Positions 1 through 9,347 of a DNA stretch of 64,000 nucleotides are shown here, in pieces (the stretch's first letter is position 1; each line of letters starts with the position of its first letter). A model generated the notes under the pieces. That model made no database searches and had not been told where the DNA came from. It was given only the letters and a program-made list of their open reading frames with translations. The position numbers and the translations under genes were made by a program. Source of the DNA: Nitrospira sp. MA-1 (lineage in GTDB: Bacteria > Nitrospirota > Nitrospiria > Nitrospirales > UBA8639); assembly GCA_032139905.1 (NCBI GenBank), contig JAQJDB010000004.1:124001-188000 (forward strand). Reading direction: 5' to 3'.

Positions 1-226
1 CGATGAGGAAGATAAGAAGTAGTCCATTCCCGGTATGAAACCAGGCCTGTTGATAGGCACCGATCGTGATCGCAGCGCCAGCAAGGAATATTCCCATTCT
101 CCATCGGCTGAACTGTTGGCTGGCGGTGGCGCCTTTCGCCTGCATCCGCTCGGTGCGGTGAATGAGGCGAAGGATCGCTTGTTCTCGTCTATCGGTAGAG
201 GTATGTTCCATAGGGCCTGCGGACAT
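1..226 (-). CDS. Partial N-terminus of a membrane protein, possibly MutS-related
   Basis: An open minus-strand frame of 75 codons runs from an ATG at 226 off the left edge; a second possible ATG is at 211. The N-terminus is charged and Arg-rich, with a short helical stretch (residues about 15-42) followed by two hydrophobic segments (about 48-58 and 66 onward). The order of a basic helix with a Ser-x-x-Arg motif and then membrane segments resembles the N-terminus of membrane-anchored MutS-related proteins. The C-terminal ATPase that would prove this lies outside the window, so the family is a guess. The ribosome binding site is weak. Confidence 0.4.
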   Translation of the reverse strand, partial: MSAGPMEHTSTDRREQAILRLIHRTERMQAKGATASQQFSRWRMGIFLAGAAITIGAYQQAWFHTGNGLLLIFLI

Positions 227-441
227 TAGCCGCTCTACATGATCCCGTCAATAGAAATTGGCGAAGATCTTGTTGAAGCATGCGGTCGGTCGGATTTTGA
301 TGACACAGAGTCCTCAACGCACTCCTTGCTCTCCACGCAGTTTGCGCTTATTTGAAGAGGGCCTCCTGTTTTCTTCCCCTGAGAAATGAGTGGCAGCAGT
401 AGCGTACAATTGAAAAACGTTTAAATAATGGAAAAGCTTGT

Positions 442-1311
442 ATGGATGCGACGGTCTTTGAAATGACGATTCCAGTTTCGGTGGATGCCACTGAGTTGGC
501 GGGGATTCTGGATTGCCAGGAATTTCTGGGGGCATGGGAGGCGGAGGGTTCGGTCGTGCTCTATTGGAGTAAGAATGGAACAGCCATTCTTCAGCAGGTT
601 CGGTCGGCGATCAGCGCATTGGGTGTTGTTCCCCCGGAAGGGTCACTGCAGTTTCAGCCCGTGAAAGCTCAGGATTGGAATGCCACCTGGGCGGCGTCCG
701 TTCAGCCTATTCGTATCGGCCGTCGAATTGGGATCCGCCCGAGTTGGGCCACCATGGACATGCCCAAGGATGGAGTGGAATTGATCATTGATCCCAAGCA
801 GGCGTTTGGAACCGGGCATCATGCTACCACCCAATTGATTCTCGAATGGTTGGAAGGGGTCACGTGGGTTCCAGGCATGCGGGTGCTGGATGTCGGGACC
901 GGGAGTGGCATTCTCGCGATGGCGGCATTACGCCTGGGAGCGACCACGGCGCTGGGCATTGATGTGGATACCACGGCGCTGGACTGTGCCAGGGAATACG
1001 CAGCCGTGAATAATATTCAAGAAGAATTGACACTGTCCTCCTGCCAATTAGCCACGCTACCCGATCAATCATTTGATGTCATTCTGGCCAACCTGGATCG
1101 CAAAACTATACTTCAAGTAATGGGTCAATTTTCCAGGATGCGGGGTTTGCATACGCAATTGGTGTTGTCCGGGTTGCTGGAGGAAGATGAAGCTGAGATT
1201 GTCGGACAGTTGGAAGGGCAGGGATGGCTTCGACGCCATGTCAGGAGGTGGGATGGCTGGATAGCCATTCAGTTGGGAGTCGCTTCGCCCGACTCGTCTT
1301 CTTCGGGTTGA
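442..1311 (+). CDS. prmA: Ribosomal protein L11 methyltransferase PrmA
   Basis: A cytoplasmic SAM-dependent enzyme that methylates lysines and the N-terminal amine of ribosomal protein L11. At 289 residues it has normal PrmA length. The N-terminal L11-recognition domain (about 1-90) is followed by the signature FGTGHHATT (about 121-129) and the SAM-binding glycine loop VLDVGTGSGILAMAALRLGA (about 148-167). Further on are the acidic motif IDVD and the post-loop motif ILANLD, where the family usually has an NPxY-like NIL/VANPL sequence. A GGAAAA sequence lies 6 nt upstream of the ATG. The 3' end overlaps by 43 nt the convergent hypothetical gene that ends at 1269. The family call is firm; the last ~10 Ser-rich residues are not conserved. 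Confidence 0.95.
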   Translation: MDATVFEMTIPVSVDATELAGILDCQEFLGAWEAEGSVVLYWSKNGTAILQQVRSAISALGVVPPEGSLQFQPVKAQDWNATWAASVQPIRIGRRIGIRPSWATMDMPKDGVELIIDPKQAFGTGHHATTQLILEWLEGVTWVPGMRVLDVGTGSGILAMAALRLGATTALGIDVDTTALDCAREYAAVNNIQEELTLSSCQLATLPDQSFDVILANLDRKTILQVMGQFSRMRGLHTQLVLSGLLEEDEAEIVGQLEGQGWLRRHVRRWDGWIAIQLGVASPDSSSSG

Positions 1312-1664
1312 GACTCCAGGAATGCAATGAGGGCTTGGTAGGTGAGTTGCCGGACTTCCGCTTTCGATCCAGTGCCCTGATCCAGGTTTTTCCTCAACCA
1401 GACGGTTTCCGAAATGTGAGTGGTGGCTTGGTTGCACAGGGTCCACATCTGGTGAAGAAATTCGATGGGAAGCCCAACCTGGACGCCTTCTGATTCAATC
1501 CGGTCATCCAAAATAGCCAGGAGATCAGAGATGGCCTCGTCTGCCCGATAGGGGTGGGAAGCGAAGCCGAAGCTGGCGTGGGCGGCTTCCTCCTGTTTTG
1601 CCTGCTCGACTAAGTCATGCATGTACTCCTTGAGCAAACCAATGATTCGTCCGGAAAATCGCAT
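1269..1664 (-). CDS. Hypothetical protein, 131 aa
   Basis: No recognised family. It is soluble and acidic, predicted mainly helical, with no signal peptide or membrane segment. The frame could begin at a TTG at 1694, but the first ATG (1664) gives a natural start, MRFSGRIIGLLKEYM; neither has a good ribosome binding site. It is convergent with prmA and overlaps its 3' end by 43 nt, so the last ~14 residues share DNA with the prmA C-terminus. Helical content and the lack of alternative genes between 1311 and 1763 support coding, but this is weaker than for its neighbours. Confidence 0.55.
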   Translation of the reverse strand: MRFSGRIIGLLKEYMHDLVEQAKQEEAAHASFGFASHPYRADEAISDLLAILDDRIESEGVQVGLPIEFLHQMWTLCNQATTHISETVWLRKNLDQGTGSKAEVRQLTYQALIAFLESQPEEDESGEATPN

Positions 1665-1762
1665 GGGGGTCGTGAGGGGCTCTCTCTGGAACAATTCGTG
1701 AGATGAAATGAATTTTTTTTGACGTTGTAATTTCCCATTTGAGATGAGGAAGACCCCACCAT

Positions 1763-1930
1763 CTAATCATCGAAGAGGGTGTCGACGTCCGGTTTTAGCA
1801 CGCCGGGAGGGAGCCCGGATTTCCAGTCTCCGTATTTTCCGTCCGGACGATGGAAATATTGATTATGTTGGCGCTTGATGATCCAATCCTCACCGTCGGC
1901 CCACAATTGTCGAATTTCTTCCTGCTCCAT
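1763..1930 (-). CDS. Small conserved-looking hypothetical protein, 55 aa
   Basis: The frame opens further upstream (to 2029), but the internal ATG at 1930 has an AGGAG Shine-Dalgarno 11 nt upstream and begins the compact sequence MEQEEIRQLWADGEDW. The protein is acidic and rich in Trp and Asp, ending in VDTLFDD, with no Cys and no membrane segment. It may be a small cytoplasmic binding protein; function unknown. The 5' extension of 33 residues is basic and unlike the rest, so it is probably not translated. Confidence 0.5.
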   Translation of the reverse strand: MEQEEIRQLWADGEDWIIKRQHNQYFHRPDGKYGDWKSGLPPGVLKPDVDTLFDD

Positions 1931-2179
1931 TGAATTCAATTCTCCTGTCTTGTGAAGTCTACCAGGGGGAGATCTAATACGTGATGTATGGGCTTGAAGT
2001 ATCTTAATGAAACCCTTCTCTTCGGGCAAATCACATTACTTGTGAAGGGAATTGGTGTGATAAATTCCCTTCGTGAGGAGCCTATGGATCAGGAAAGAAT
2101 TCGAAATACATACTCAGAGACGATTGGCATATTTGTCTTGTGATCACGCTTTTTTACCTTCACTTCCTGTGGGTCTTCC

Positions 2180-3433
2180 ATGCCGTTGAAGTCAGATAAT
2201 ATGAAGATTGCGGTGATCGGCGGGGGGCCTGCGGGCCTGATGGCTGCGGAGGCCGCGATTGCCATGGGCGCACGGGTAGATCTATATGACGCCATGGCCT
2301 CCGTCGGTCGAAAATTTTTGTTAGCAGGGAAGGGTGGGCTCAACTTGACGCATTCTGAGCCATTAGGGAATTTTATTTTGCGATATGGTCCTCGGCAGGA
2401 ACAAATCCGATCGTTGCTTGCCGGATTTGGGTCGGATGCCTTGCGCGAGTGGGCTCGTGAATTGGGTGTGGAGACGTTTATTGGAACATCCGGCCGCGTG
2501 TTTCCTACTGACCTTAAGTCTGCACCTCTTTTGCGGTCTTGGTTACGCCGATTGCGCCAGCATGGAATGACGATTCACGTGCGGCATCGCTGGTGTGGCT
2601 GGGCGGGGAGCGAGACTCTCCGGTTTTCCACGCCGCAAGGAGATCGTCTTGTTTCTCCTGATGCTGTGGTGCTCGCGTTGGGTGGTGGCAGTTGGCCCAG
2701 ATTCGGCTCCGATGGGGCATGGGTGCCGTTGCTTGCCGGGCGTGGTGTTCTCATTGAACCGCTGAAGCCGACGAATTGTGGTTTTGATGTCGAATGGAGT
2801 CCGCATCTTCGTGACCGTTATGCCGGGCATCCCGTGAAGCCGGTTGTCGTGGCGGGAACCACCCAGGAGGGCGTTGAGTTCAGGCAACAGGGGGAATTCG
2901 TTCTGACGGAGACCGGCATTGAAGGAGGTGTGATCTATGCAATTTCGGCATGGCTACGTGACGAGATTGTGAAAAGGGGCACGGTGCTTCTTCGATTGGA
3001 TCTGGCGCCGGACCGGGATGTGTCGCGCCTTATTTCAGACTTATCACGGCCGCGAGGTTCACGCTCGATGGCGAGTCACCTGCAGCGCCGGGTTGGTATT
3101 TCCGGGGTGAAAGCCGGCCTTCTGAGGGAATATGTGTCCAAGAAAGACTTTGCCGACCCCATCCTACTTGGGACGGCCATCAAATCGCTGCCGTTACGTC
3201 TCGTTGCGCCGCGCCCGCTGGAGGAAGCGATCAGCACGGCGGGTGGAGTAGCGTTTGAAGCCTTGGACGGGCGACTGATGGTTCGCACCTTACCGGGTGT
3301 ATTTTGTTCGGGAGAGATGCTGGATTGGGAAGCGCCAACCGGCGGCTATCTTTTGACTGCCTGTTTTGCTAGTGGTCATGCTGCGGGTGTCGGAGCTGTG
3401 AGGTGGTTTCAGTCAACCCGCCGTTTCACTTAG
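2180..3433 (+). CDS. NAD(P)/FAD-dependent oxidoreductase, BaiN/HI0933 family (TIGR03862-like)
   Basis: A cytoplasmic flavoprotein of the HI0933/BaiN group. The Rossmann FAD motif AVIGGGPAGLMAAEAA lies right at the N-terminus (residues about 11-26). The family hallmarks GRKFLLAGKGGLNLTHSE (about 43-60), LALGGGSWP in mid-protein and GGVAFEALDGRLM near the C-terminus follow. The closing segment GVFCSGEMLDWEAPTGGYLL is the typical FAD-contacting tail. Length (417 aa) fits the shorter TIGR03862 subgroup. An alternative start at the ATG at 2201 (MKIAVIGGGPAG) is equally credible and would match the family N-terminus better; neither has a clear ribosome binding site. The substrate cannot be inferred. 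Confidence 0.9.
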   Translation: MPLKSDNMKIAVIGGGPAGLMAAEAAIAMGARVDLYDAMASVGRKFLLAGKGGLNLTHSEPLGNFILRYGPRQEQIRSLLAGFGSDALREWARELGVETFIGTSGRVFPTDLKSAPLLRSWLRRLRQHGMTIHVRHRWCGWAGSETLRFSTPQGDRLVSPDAVVLALGGGSWPRFGSDGAWVPLLAGRGVLIEPLKPTNCGFDVEWSPHLRDRYAGHPVKPVVVAGTTQEGVEFRQQGEFVLTETGIEGGVIYAISAWLRDEIVKRGTVLLRLDLAPDRDVSRLISDLSRPRGSRSMASHLQRRVGISGVKAGLLREYVSKKDFADPILLGTAIKSLPLRLVAPRPLEEAISTAGGVAFEALDGRLMVRTLPGVFCSGEMLDWEAPTGGYLLTACFASGHAAGVGAVRWFQSTRRFT

Positions 3434-3562
3434 GCAAAGTTCTGACAACCGGCGACCCCCCGCATGAGCTCTGGTCATGGACCCCTTCCTCATTTTTCAT
3501 CCCAACAGTGGCCGTTAATTCCCCAAGGAAAACCGGGTGAGAACATTTTACGTCCCCAGGCG

Positions 3563-3590
3563 TTGGCATGAGCATTTCACTTGGTATAAA
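3563..3590 (+). promoter_or_regulatory. Predicted sigma-70 promoter upstream of the TPR gene
   Basis: TTGGCA at 3563-3568 and TATAAA at 3585-3590 are separated by 16 nt. The start codon of the next gene is at 3667, giving a 5' leader of about 70 nt that contains an AAAGGA ribosome binding site at 3651-3656. This is read from consensus only. Confidence 0.5.
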
Positions 3591-3666
3591 ATATTTACTT
3601 TGTGTCCTGTCCCCCCCTTTTGTTGGCTGGAATTCATCCGAGTAGTGCACAAAGGACTTGTACAAT

Positions 3667-4317
3667 ATGACCCTGACTCATCGCATGCTTTATATTTTGT
3701 TCGCCAGTGTGCTGCTTTCCTGGTTGATTATTCCTGGAGTCTGGGGTGAGGAATCCTCTCAGATTTTGACGCAACAGGCGATGGATGCATGTCATGAAGG
3801 GAGACGGGCAAAGGACGAAACGGCTCGGGTTGCTCACTTTGAACGCGGGAGAGAACTGGCTAAAAAGTCTGTGGAACTCGACGAGAATTCCGCCGACGCG
3901 CATTTTGCCCTGTTTTGTAATATTGGCGAGCGTATGCGGGCCAACGGAGAAGTCCTTTTCTCGGTGTTTGAATATGGACGGATGATGGAAGCTCTGGACA
4001 AGACCCTTTTACTCAATCCTAACCATATGGATGCCCTCTCTTCTAAAGGGACGATCCTCATCGAAGTCCCCGGGTTATTTGGAGGAGATTCCGAAAAGGG
4101 CGAAGCGATGCTGCGGGAGGTGATCCAGAAGGATCCTGAAGCCATTAATGCTCGCATGGTTGTCGCGCGATTGTGTGTTGAGCGGGGAGAGGATCAAGAG
4201 GCGTTTAATTTAGCGAAAAGGGCGTTGGAGCTTGCCAGGGCGGCAAACCGGGATGATCTTCTCCCTGATGCGGAAAAAACCTTTTCCGAGATTCAAACGA
4301 AACTGGCTTCCAAATAA
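3667..4317 (+). CDS. Exported TPR-repeat protein
   Basis: The N-terminal hydrophobic stretch (about residues 6-24, LYILFASVLLSWLIIPGVWG) is a signal peptide, so the protein is periplasmic. The rest is tetratricopeptide-like helical pairs, with repeats near 50-85, 95-125 and 140-175, giving an RMD1/TatT-like arrangement of alpha-helical hairpins. The start is placed at the ATG at 3667 because AAAGGA lies 10 nt upstream; the in-frame TTG at 3658 is too close to that site. It probably scaffolds protein contacts in the periplasm; no partner is suggested by the neighbours. Monocistronic, with its own promoter and a weak terminator. Confidence 0.8.
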   Translation: MTLTHRMLYILFASVLLSWLIIPGVWGEESSQILTQQAMDACHEGRRAKDETARVAHFERGRELAKKSVELDENSADAHFALFCNIGERMRANGEVLFSVFEYGRMMEALDKTLLLNPNHMDALSSKGTILIEVPGLFGGDSEKGEAMLREVIQKDPEAINARMVVARLCVERGEDQEAFNLAKRALELARAANRDDLLPDAEKTFSEIQTKLASK

Positions 4318-4334
4318 ATCGCGATTTGGTTTTT
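4310..4334 (+). terminator. Weak intrinsic terminator candidate after the TPR gene
   Basis: CCAAAT (4310-4315) pairs with ATTTGG (4324-4329) around a small CG-containing loop, followed at once by five T (4330-4334). The stem overlaps the stop codon and is AT-rich, so the hairpin is weak. Confidence 0.35.
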
Positions 4335-4483
4335 GCCAGGTGCCCGAATTGGAATGGAATTTTTCTTCTAGCTTTTTCCTGTTTTTCTCCACAATCCCTT
4401 CCTATTTTTCAAACGTTTCCTACCTTGTGGTGGCTGGGTTCTTAGGCAATACTGCAAAAGCCCGTGCTCTGTATAATTAATGT

Positions 4484-5086
4484 ATGAAGACGCGCGTGGG
4501 TGGATCCAAGCACCGGGGACGTATGCCCACAAGTTATGAGCACTCAGGGTTACCCGATTATCTGGCCCCCGGGTTATCCATTCTCTTTGTTGGAATTAAC
4601 CCTGGTCTGCGCTCGGCTGAGGTCGGTCATCATTATGCCGGACCTTCCAACCGGTTTTGGAAGCTGCTGTTTGACTCCGGGCTGATTCCCTTTCCCCTGA
4701 CCTATCGGGATGATTGGCAATTGCCTGAATTCGGGTATGGGCTTACCAATATGATTGCCAGGCCGACCGCCGGTGTTCAGGATTTGGGAAAACAGGATTT
4801 TCTCCAAGGGCATCAGGCATTACTGACAAAAATCATGACATATCAACCTCGACTAGTGGCCTTGTTAGGAGTCAGCATGGCACGCATGCTTCTCTCGTCC
4901 AATGAGGCAACCAGTGTTAAGCAGCTGGCGCTTGGAAATCCAATTCAGGTGGGCCTGCAATCTATTCCCCTTTGTGGTGTGCCTGTCTGGGTGTTGCCAA
5001 ATCCGAGTGGAAGGAATGCCCATTATTCCTATCAGCAAATGAAAGTTTTGTACTGTGGGCTGAAGGATTGGGGTCATCCATCCTGA
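4484..5086 (+). CDS. mug: Mismatch-specific DNA glycosylase (G/U, G/T) Mug
   Basis: A base-excision repair enzyme of the uracil-DNA glycosylase superfamily (MUG/TDG). The active-site motif GINPGLRSAEVGHHYAGP (residues about 37-54) contains the catalytic-position Asn of the family. The downstream motif PNPSGRNAHY (about 172-181) corresponds to the Mug NPSGLS mismatch-wedge loop. At 200 aa it is slightly longer than E. coli Mug, with an extra basic N-terminus of about 20 residues; an internal ATG at residue 14 may be the real start. A TATAAT hexamer at 4472-4477 sits immediately before the ATG at 4484, leaving room only for a leaderless message from that element. Confidence 0.92.
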   Translation: MKTRVGGSKHRGRMPTSYEHSGLPDYLAPGLSILFVGINPGLRSAEVGHHYAGPSNRFWKLLFDSGLIPFPLTYRDDWQLPEFGYGLTNMIARPTAGVQDLGKQDFLQGHQALLTKIMTYQPRLVALLGVSMARMLLSSNEATSVKQLALGNPIQVGLQSIPLCGVPVWVLPNPSGRNAHYSYQQMKVLYCGLKDWGHPS

Positions 5087-5226
5087 AGCGAGCGAGTAGT
5101 CCACCCATTAGAGCCGCTCGCATCCGGCAGCCAATAATGCTTTGATCTTGTGGTTGAGGTATGTATAGACGAATCTTATGTGACCTGTGTTCTTCTGAAT
5201 ATCCGCGAGAGAGTGAGTTGGTTTGA

Positions 5227-6294
5227 ATGAGGAGACTTGTTTCTCGCTTTGGGGGCCATTCTGAAACGCTGGGGGTATGGATGAGTGATGCGAGATCGAT
5301 TTTCATTGGATTCGTTTTTTTTGTAGGCCTTGGCTTTTTGCCGGGGTTGGGAGAGGTTCGGGCAATGCCGATTTCCCATGCCATTGAGCAGGCCAAGTTG
5401 GCGACAGTCGGGATTCTCCCGGCTGATCAACCTGAGATTTCTGATAATGACTATGGACTGCCCGTCAGTATTCGGGGATCGGGAATCCATATTGGCGGAG
5501 GAGTGATTGTAACGGCGCGGCATGCGGTAGAGCGTACAGAGGGAGGAAAAGTCATTATCCCCGACACCATTCATGTAGTCACGGACGATCTGTTTGAGTT
5601 GCCGGCAACCCGGCAGGGAGCGAATGCTTACCTGGATGTGGCGGTGTATCAACTCCAGGGTCCTGAATCGGATTGGCCCCAAGCGCATGTCACGTTTGCC
5701 GACGAAGATGTGACGTATGGCGATCAGGTCTTTACCGTCGGATATCCACTGGGTTGGGGGCCGGCCATTAACTTTGGCACGACTGGCAATCCCAATACCT
5801 TTTTGCCGACGGTGAACAGTCGGTTAATGCAGGTGGATATGTCCGCTTGTAGTGGCAATTCGGGCGGCGGGTTATTGAATCAACATGGACAGCTGGTGGG
5901 TCTCATGCATGCCATCATTCAAACGGATACGCAACATGAAGATCGGCGCTGTGCGCGATTGGCTTTTGTTCTCCCGGGCCCGTTGGTTCAACGAGTGGTG
6001 ACCGCCGTCTTGGATGGGAGGGTGCCGGGGTTTTCGGTGCTGGGGATTCAGCTCCAAACCATAAGAACGGGAAGTCGTTGGGCGTTGGTCGTGGCCAAGG
6101 TGACCGGTCCCTCACGTCATGCGGGATTTCAAAAAGGCGATGTGCTGGTGGCCATTAATGATGTGCCTATTACCACACCGGCACAATTGAAAAATTATCT
6201 GATTGAACGTACCGAACCCGGTCAGGTTGTCGAGATCAAGATTCAGCGTGGAGATGCTCAGAAGCTGCTCTCGGTTACCTTAGGTCGATCCTAA
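5227..6294 (+). CDS. Exported trypsin-like serine protease with C-terminal PDZ domain (S1C, DegP/HtrA-like)
   Basis: A protease domain (about 55-255) with a full catalytic triad: His99 in TARHAVE, Asp137 in YLDVAVYQ and Ser212 in CSGNSGGGL. A single PDZ domain (about 262-352, GFQKGDVLVAINDVPI) follows. A hydrophobic segment at residues 25-40 is a signal peptide. Starting at the ATG at 5281 (residue 19) would give a more normal signal peptide, so the first 18 residues are doubtful. Likely role: periplasmic protein quality control or regulated cleavage. It is atypical in that the domain around the triad is poorly Gly/Ser-linked and it carries only one PDZ. No operon partner. Confidence 0.85.
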   Translation: MRRLVSRFGGHSETLGVWMSDARSIFIGFVFFVGLGFLPGLGEVRAMPISHAIEQAKLATVGILPADQPEISDNDYGLPVSIRGSGIHIGGGVIVTARHAVERTEGGKVIIPDTIHVVTDDLFELPATRQGANAYLDVAVYQLQGPESDWPQAHVTFADEDVTYGDQVFTVGYPLGWGPAINFGTTGNPNTFLPTVNSRLMQVDMSACSGNSGGGLLNQHGQLVGLMHAIIQTDTQHEDRRCARLAFVLPGPLVQRVVTAVLDGRVPGFSVLGIQLQTIRTGSRWALVVAKVTGPSRHAGFQKGDVLVAINDVPITTPAQLKNYLIERTEPGQVVEIKIQRGDAQKLLSVTLGRS

Positions 6295-6550
6295 GAATGC
6301 CTTTGTTTTTCTTTTTTCAAGAGGCTTTCCGGCCTTGTGGATTTCCATGTTTCCCATGCCAGGCCTTCCCTTACTTGGGAGTATGGAAAAATAGGCTAAA
6401 GGAATCGAGCCACGCCGGTGAAAGGTCATGAATCAGGCCATAATCCTCAAGATTCCCTACAAATGGTCCGATAGACCCACCAAACGCACTGAAACATGGG
6501 GTAATCTCCTATGGATCGGGCCTTGGAGAAAGAAGGATCAATGCCGGGCT

Positions 6551-6889
6551 ATGATTATTAAAGAACGAACAATGAATGGCTTGCCTGTGGTGAGTCTTTC
6601 AGGAAAGTTGGATATTTTTTCTAAAAATGCCTTCAAGGAGACCGCAGAGAAATATACAGATGCGAAGTCAAAAGGGCTTATCCTGGATTTTCAAGGGGTA
6701 ACTTTTTTGGATAGTGTGGGGTTCGGCGCTTTGGTGGTCCTCGCCAGGACATTCCTGAAACTCAAGGGGAGGATAATTATCGTGAATCCTCAGGATCAGG
6801 TGAAGACCTTATTATGTGAAATGCATATGGAGAAGATGATTCCCATGTATGCAACGGATGACCAATTTTCTACGTTTTCTGAACTTTAG
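6551..6889 (+). CDS. STAS-domain anti-sigma factor antagonist (RsbV/SpoIIAA-like)
   Basis: The 112-residue protein is essentially one STAS domain. GKLDIFSKNAFKE near its start and LILDFQGVTFLDSVGFGAL carry the conserved Asp-Ser pair; the Ser after Asp is the phosphorylation site in SpoIIAA (Ser58) and RsbV. When unphosphorylated, such proteins bind an anti-sigma kinase and free a sigma factor. The frame stays open to an ATG at 6428, adding 41 Trp/Arg-rich residues that do not look like STAS. The start at 6551 has AGAAGGA 13 nt upstream and fits family length. No kinase or sigma gene lies beside it, so the partner is unknown. Confidence 0.8.
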   Translation: MIIKERTMNGLPVVSLSGKLDIFSKNAFKETAEKYTDAKSKGLILDFQGVTFLDSVGFGALVVLARTFLKLKGRIIIVNPQDQVKTLLCEMHMEKMIPMYATDDQFSTFSEL

Positions 6890-7449
6890 CTCCCCTGCCT
6901 CCTTCTTCCTTCACGATTATCACGTGTTTTTGTTGGTGATGAGTCTTCTGAGATTCTCTTACGTATCATCCACCCGTTTCTACTGGGTCCCTTCAATGGT
7001 GGGGGGATAATTCTCCATCCCGGGACAAAAATGCTCCACTGTATGTGTCTGTGTTTTCTTTTGAGTATGATGACGGGGTAGTCAACCTAGGGAGAATTGC
7101 AGTACAGTAGTGAAAAATTGGTGAAAGTGTATACGGTTTTCGTTACCGGAAAGCTTCCTACTCTCCAACCTGTTCAGGTTTGTCTCGCAAATCCATTTTT
7201 CACGACAATTTACCTCTGACCGGTGACTCTCCCTCTTCATTCCTTTCAATACGATGTGATTGTCGATGGCATGGGGTCTGCGGGGGCTTCGACCCGCAGG
7301 GGTGGCCTGTCTCTGAAGGCAAATAGGTTGAGCGGGGTCCGTCTCTGGTGAGTCCTGTCCGGCAGGAATGGATGAGTTCCACAGGTGGGAAAAGATCATT
7401 ATTAATTTCAGGGTTTATGAAGGTCGGAATTTAAAGGAGTGTAATACGT
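6890..7449. other. 560-bp intergenic region without a convincing gene
   Basis: Open frames here (for example minus 7082-7399) lack a ribosome binding site and family features, and start within low-complexity DNA. No tRNA cloverleaf or clear terminator was recognised. The AAAGGAG at 7434-7439 belongs to the uup gene. Confidence 0.5.
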
Positions 7450-9258
7450 ATGTCAGCGCTGATTTATGGACAGAAGCTTACCAAAGCCTATGGGACCAAG
7501 CGTCTCTTTCAGGAACTGACGCTCGGCGTGTCAGAAAAAGACCGTATCGGGATTATCGGGCCGAATGGATCGGGGAAAAGCACCCTCCTTCGAATCTTTG
7601 CCGGACTTGAAAAGCCGGATGACGGAAGAGTCACTCGACGGCAGCATCTTCGCATTGCCTATATTCCCCAACAGGCGGATTTCGATTCCGATTCCACAGT
7701 CGCGGAGGAAATCGAACGGGCCGCGTTGGCCTCCGGCCTCCATGCGCATGATTGCGTGGCTCGGGTGCAGGAGACACTAGGGCGCATGGGGTTTGGTCAG
7801 GGAGATCAGATCGTGGGTCCTCTTTCAGGCGGATGGAAAAAACGTCTTGCCATTGCCTGTGGGTTTGTTCAGTCGCCGGATGTCATGCTGGTGGATGAGC
7901 CGACCAATCATCTCGATCTGGAAGGGATGCGATGGCTTGAGCAGGTGATGTCCCAGGCTCCATGGCCGTGGGTCATGGTGAGCCATGATCGATGGTTTCT
8001 CGGCCATGCAACCAATAAGGTGGCAGAAATTAATTCCCGGTATCCTGATGGCATCTTTCTGGTTTCGGGAGGCTATGAGGAGTTTTTGGTTAAGCGGGAA
8101 GAATTCCTGAACAGCCAAACTCAACAAGCTCAGGCCTTGGCCGGAAAAGTCCGCAGGGAGGAAGAGTGGCTTCGTCGAGGTCCCAAGGCTCGATCCACTA
8201 AAGCGAAGGCTCGCATCGATTCTGCGCATGCGTTGCAGGCGGAGTTGGCTGAAACCCAAGTGCGGTTGCGACAAGAAGAAACCTCCATTGATTTTGTCGG
8301 CTCAGGTCGGCGCACCAAACAATTGATGGTCGTCCATCAGCTTCGGAAGGCATTTGCCAAGCGGACGATTATTCAAAAATTGGACTGGGTGATCTCACCG
8401 GGAACCGCTACCGGGGTCTTAGGCCATAATGGCTCCGGGAAGTCCACCCTCTTGAAATTACTCGCCAAGGAATTGGAGCCTGATCAGGGAAGCGTGACTC
8501 ATGCGGATAAATTGCAGGTGGTGTATTTTGATCAAAATCGTGATCAATTGGATCCGAAGATGACCTTGAGACGGACGTTGTCGGATTCCGGGCACACCGT
8601 CATGTACCGGGGGCAGACCGTGCATCTGGCTGGATGGGCTAAACGCTTTCAATTTCAGCCTGAGCAACTGGATCTCCCGATTGAGTTACTCTCAGGCGGT
8701 GAGCAGGCGAGGGCGGTCATTGCCCGATTAATGCTTCAGTCCGCAGATGTGTTGATTGTGGATGAACCGACGAACGATTTGGATATTCCGACGCGAGAAG
8801 TCCTGGAAGAGAGTTTAAAGGAATTTCCCGGGGCATTAATCCTGGTTACCCATGACCGGTATATGATGGAGGAAGTCTGCACGGAATTTGTCGGTTTAGA
8901 CGGGCAGGGAGGGTACGGACAATTTGCGGATTACGGACAATGGGAATCATGGCTTCGACGTCAACGATCGGGCAAAGACCAGTCAAGCACTCAAACCAAG
9001 GGTACCCGTGTCGCGACGGAACGGCCAAAAGCCAAAAAACTCTCATTTCGTGATCAGCAAGAGTATGACACGATAGAAAAACGGGTTCTTGATGCCGAGG
9101 CTGTCCTCGAATTGTGCCGCACGGAAACAGAAAATCCCAAAATCGTTTCCAATCATCTCAAGCTCCAAGAAGCTTATGAAAATCTCAAGTCCGCTGAACA
9201 GGAGGTGGAACGCCTGTATACCCGGTGGGCGGAACTTGAAGCGAAGCAACAGGCATAG
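7450..9258 (+). CDS. uup: ABC-F family ATPase Uup
   Basis: A soluble tandem ATP-binding protein without membrane domain. The first cassette has Walker A GPNGSGKST, signature LSGGWKKR and Walker B VDEPTNHLDL. The second has GHNGSGKST, LSGGEQAR and VDEPTNDLDI. A charged linker lies between them, and the C-terminus (about 530-602) is a predicted coiled coil. The NHLD/NDLD pairing and the C-terminal coiled coil distinguish Uup from EttA, which lacks the tail. Uup acts on ribosomes and branched DNA structures in other bacteria. AAGGAG lies 10 nt upstream of the ATG. Length (602 aa) is normal. Confidence 0.9.
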   Translation: MSALIYGQKLTKAYGTKRLFQELTLGVSEKDRIGIIGPNGSGKSTLLRIFAGLEKPDDGRVTRRQHLRIAYIPQQADFDSDSTVAEEIERAALASGLHAHDCVARVQETLGRMGFGQGDQIVGPLSGGWKKRLAIACGFVQSPDVMLVDEPTNHLDLEGMRWLEQVMSQAPWPWVMVSHDRWFLGHATNKVAEINSRYPDGIFLVSGGYEEFLVKREEFLNSQTQQAQALAGKVRREEEWLRRGPKARSTKAKARIDSAHALQAELAETQVRLRQEETSIDFVGSGRRTKQLMVVHQLRKAFAKRTIIQKLDWVISPGTATGVLGHNGSGKSTLLKLLAKELEPDQGSVTHADKLQVVYFDQNRDQLDPKMTLRRTLSDSGHTVMYRGQTVHLAGWAKRFQFQPEQLDLPIELLSGGEQARAVIARLMLQSADVLIVDEPTNDLDIPTREVLEESLKEFPGALILVTHDRYMMEEVCTEFVGLDGQGGYGQFADYGQWESWLRRQRSGKDQSSTQTKGTRVATERPKAKKLSFRDQQEYDTIEKRVLDAEAVLELCRTETENPKIVSNHLKLQEAYENLKSAEQEVERLYTRWAELEAKQQA

Positions 9259-9347
9259 AGTACAATGAAGATATGAGCGTCTGTCAGGGTTGATGCATGC
9301 TGTTTACTGAGTCCACCGCACGGTGAGGGAAAGAAAGAAATGACACC

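Noticed and set aside
7082-7399. A 105-residue minus frame before uup
   Set aside because: No start signal, no domain, low-complexity composition.
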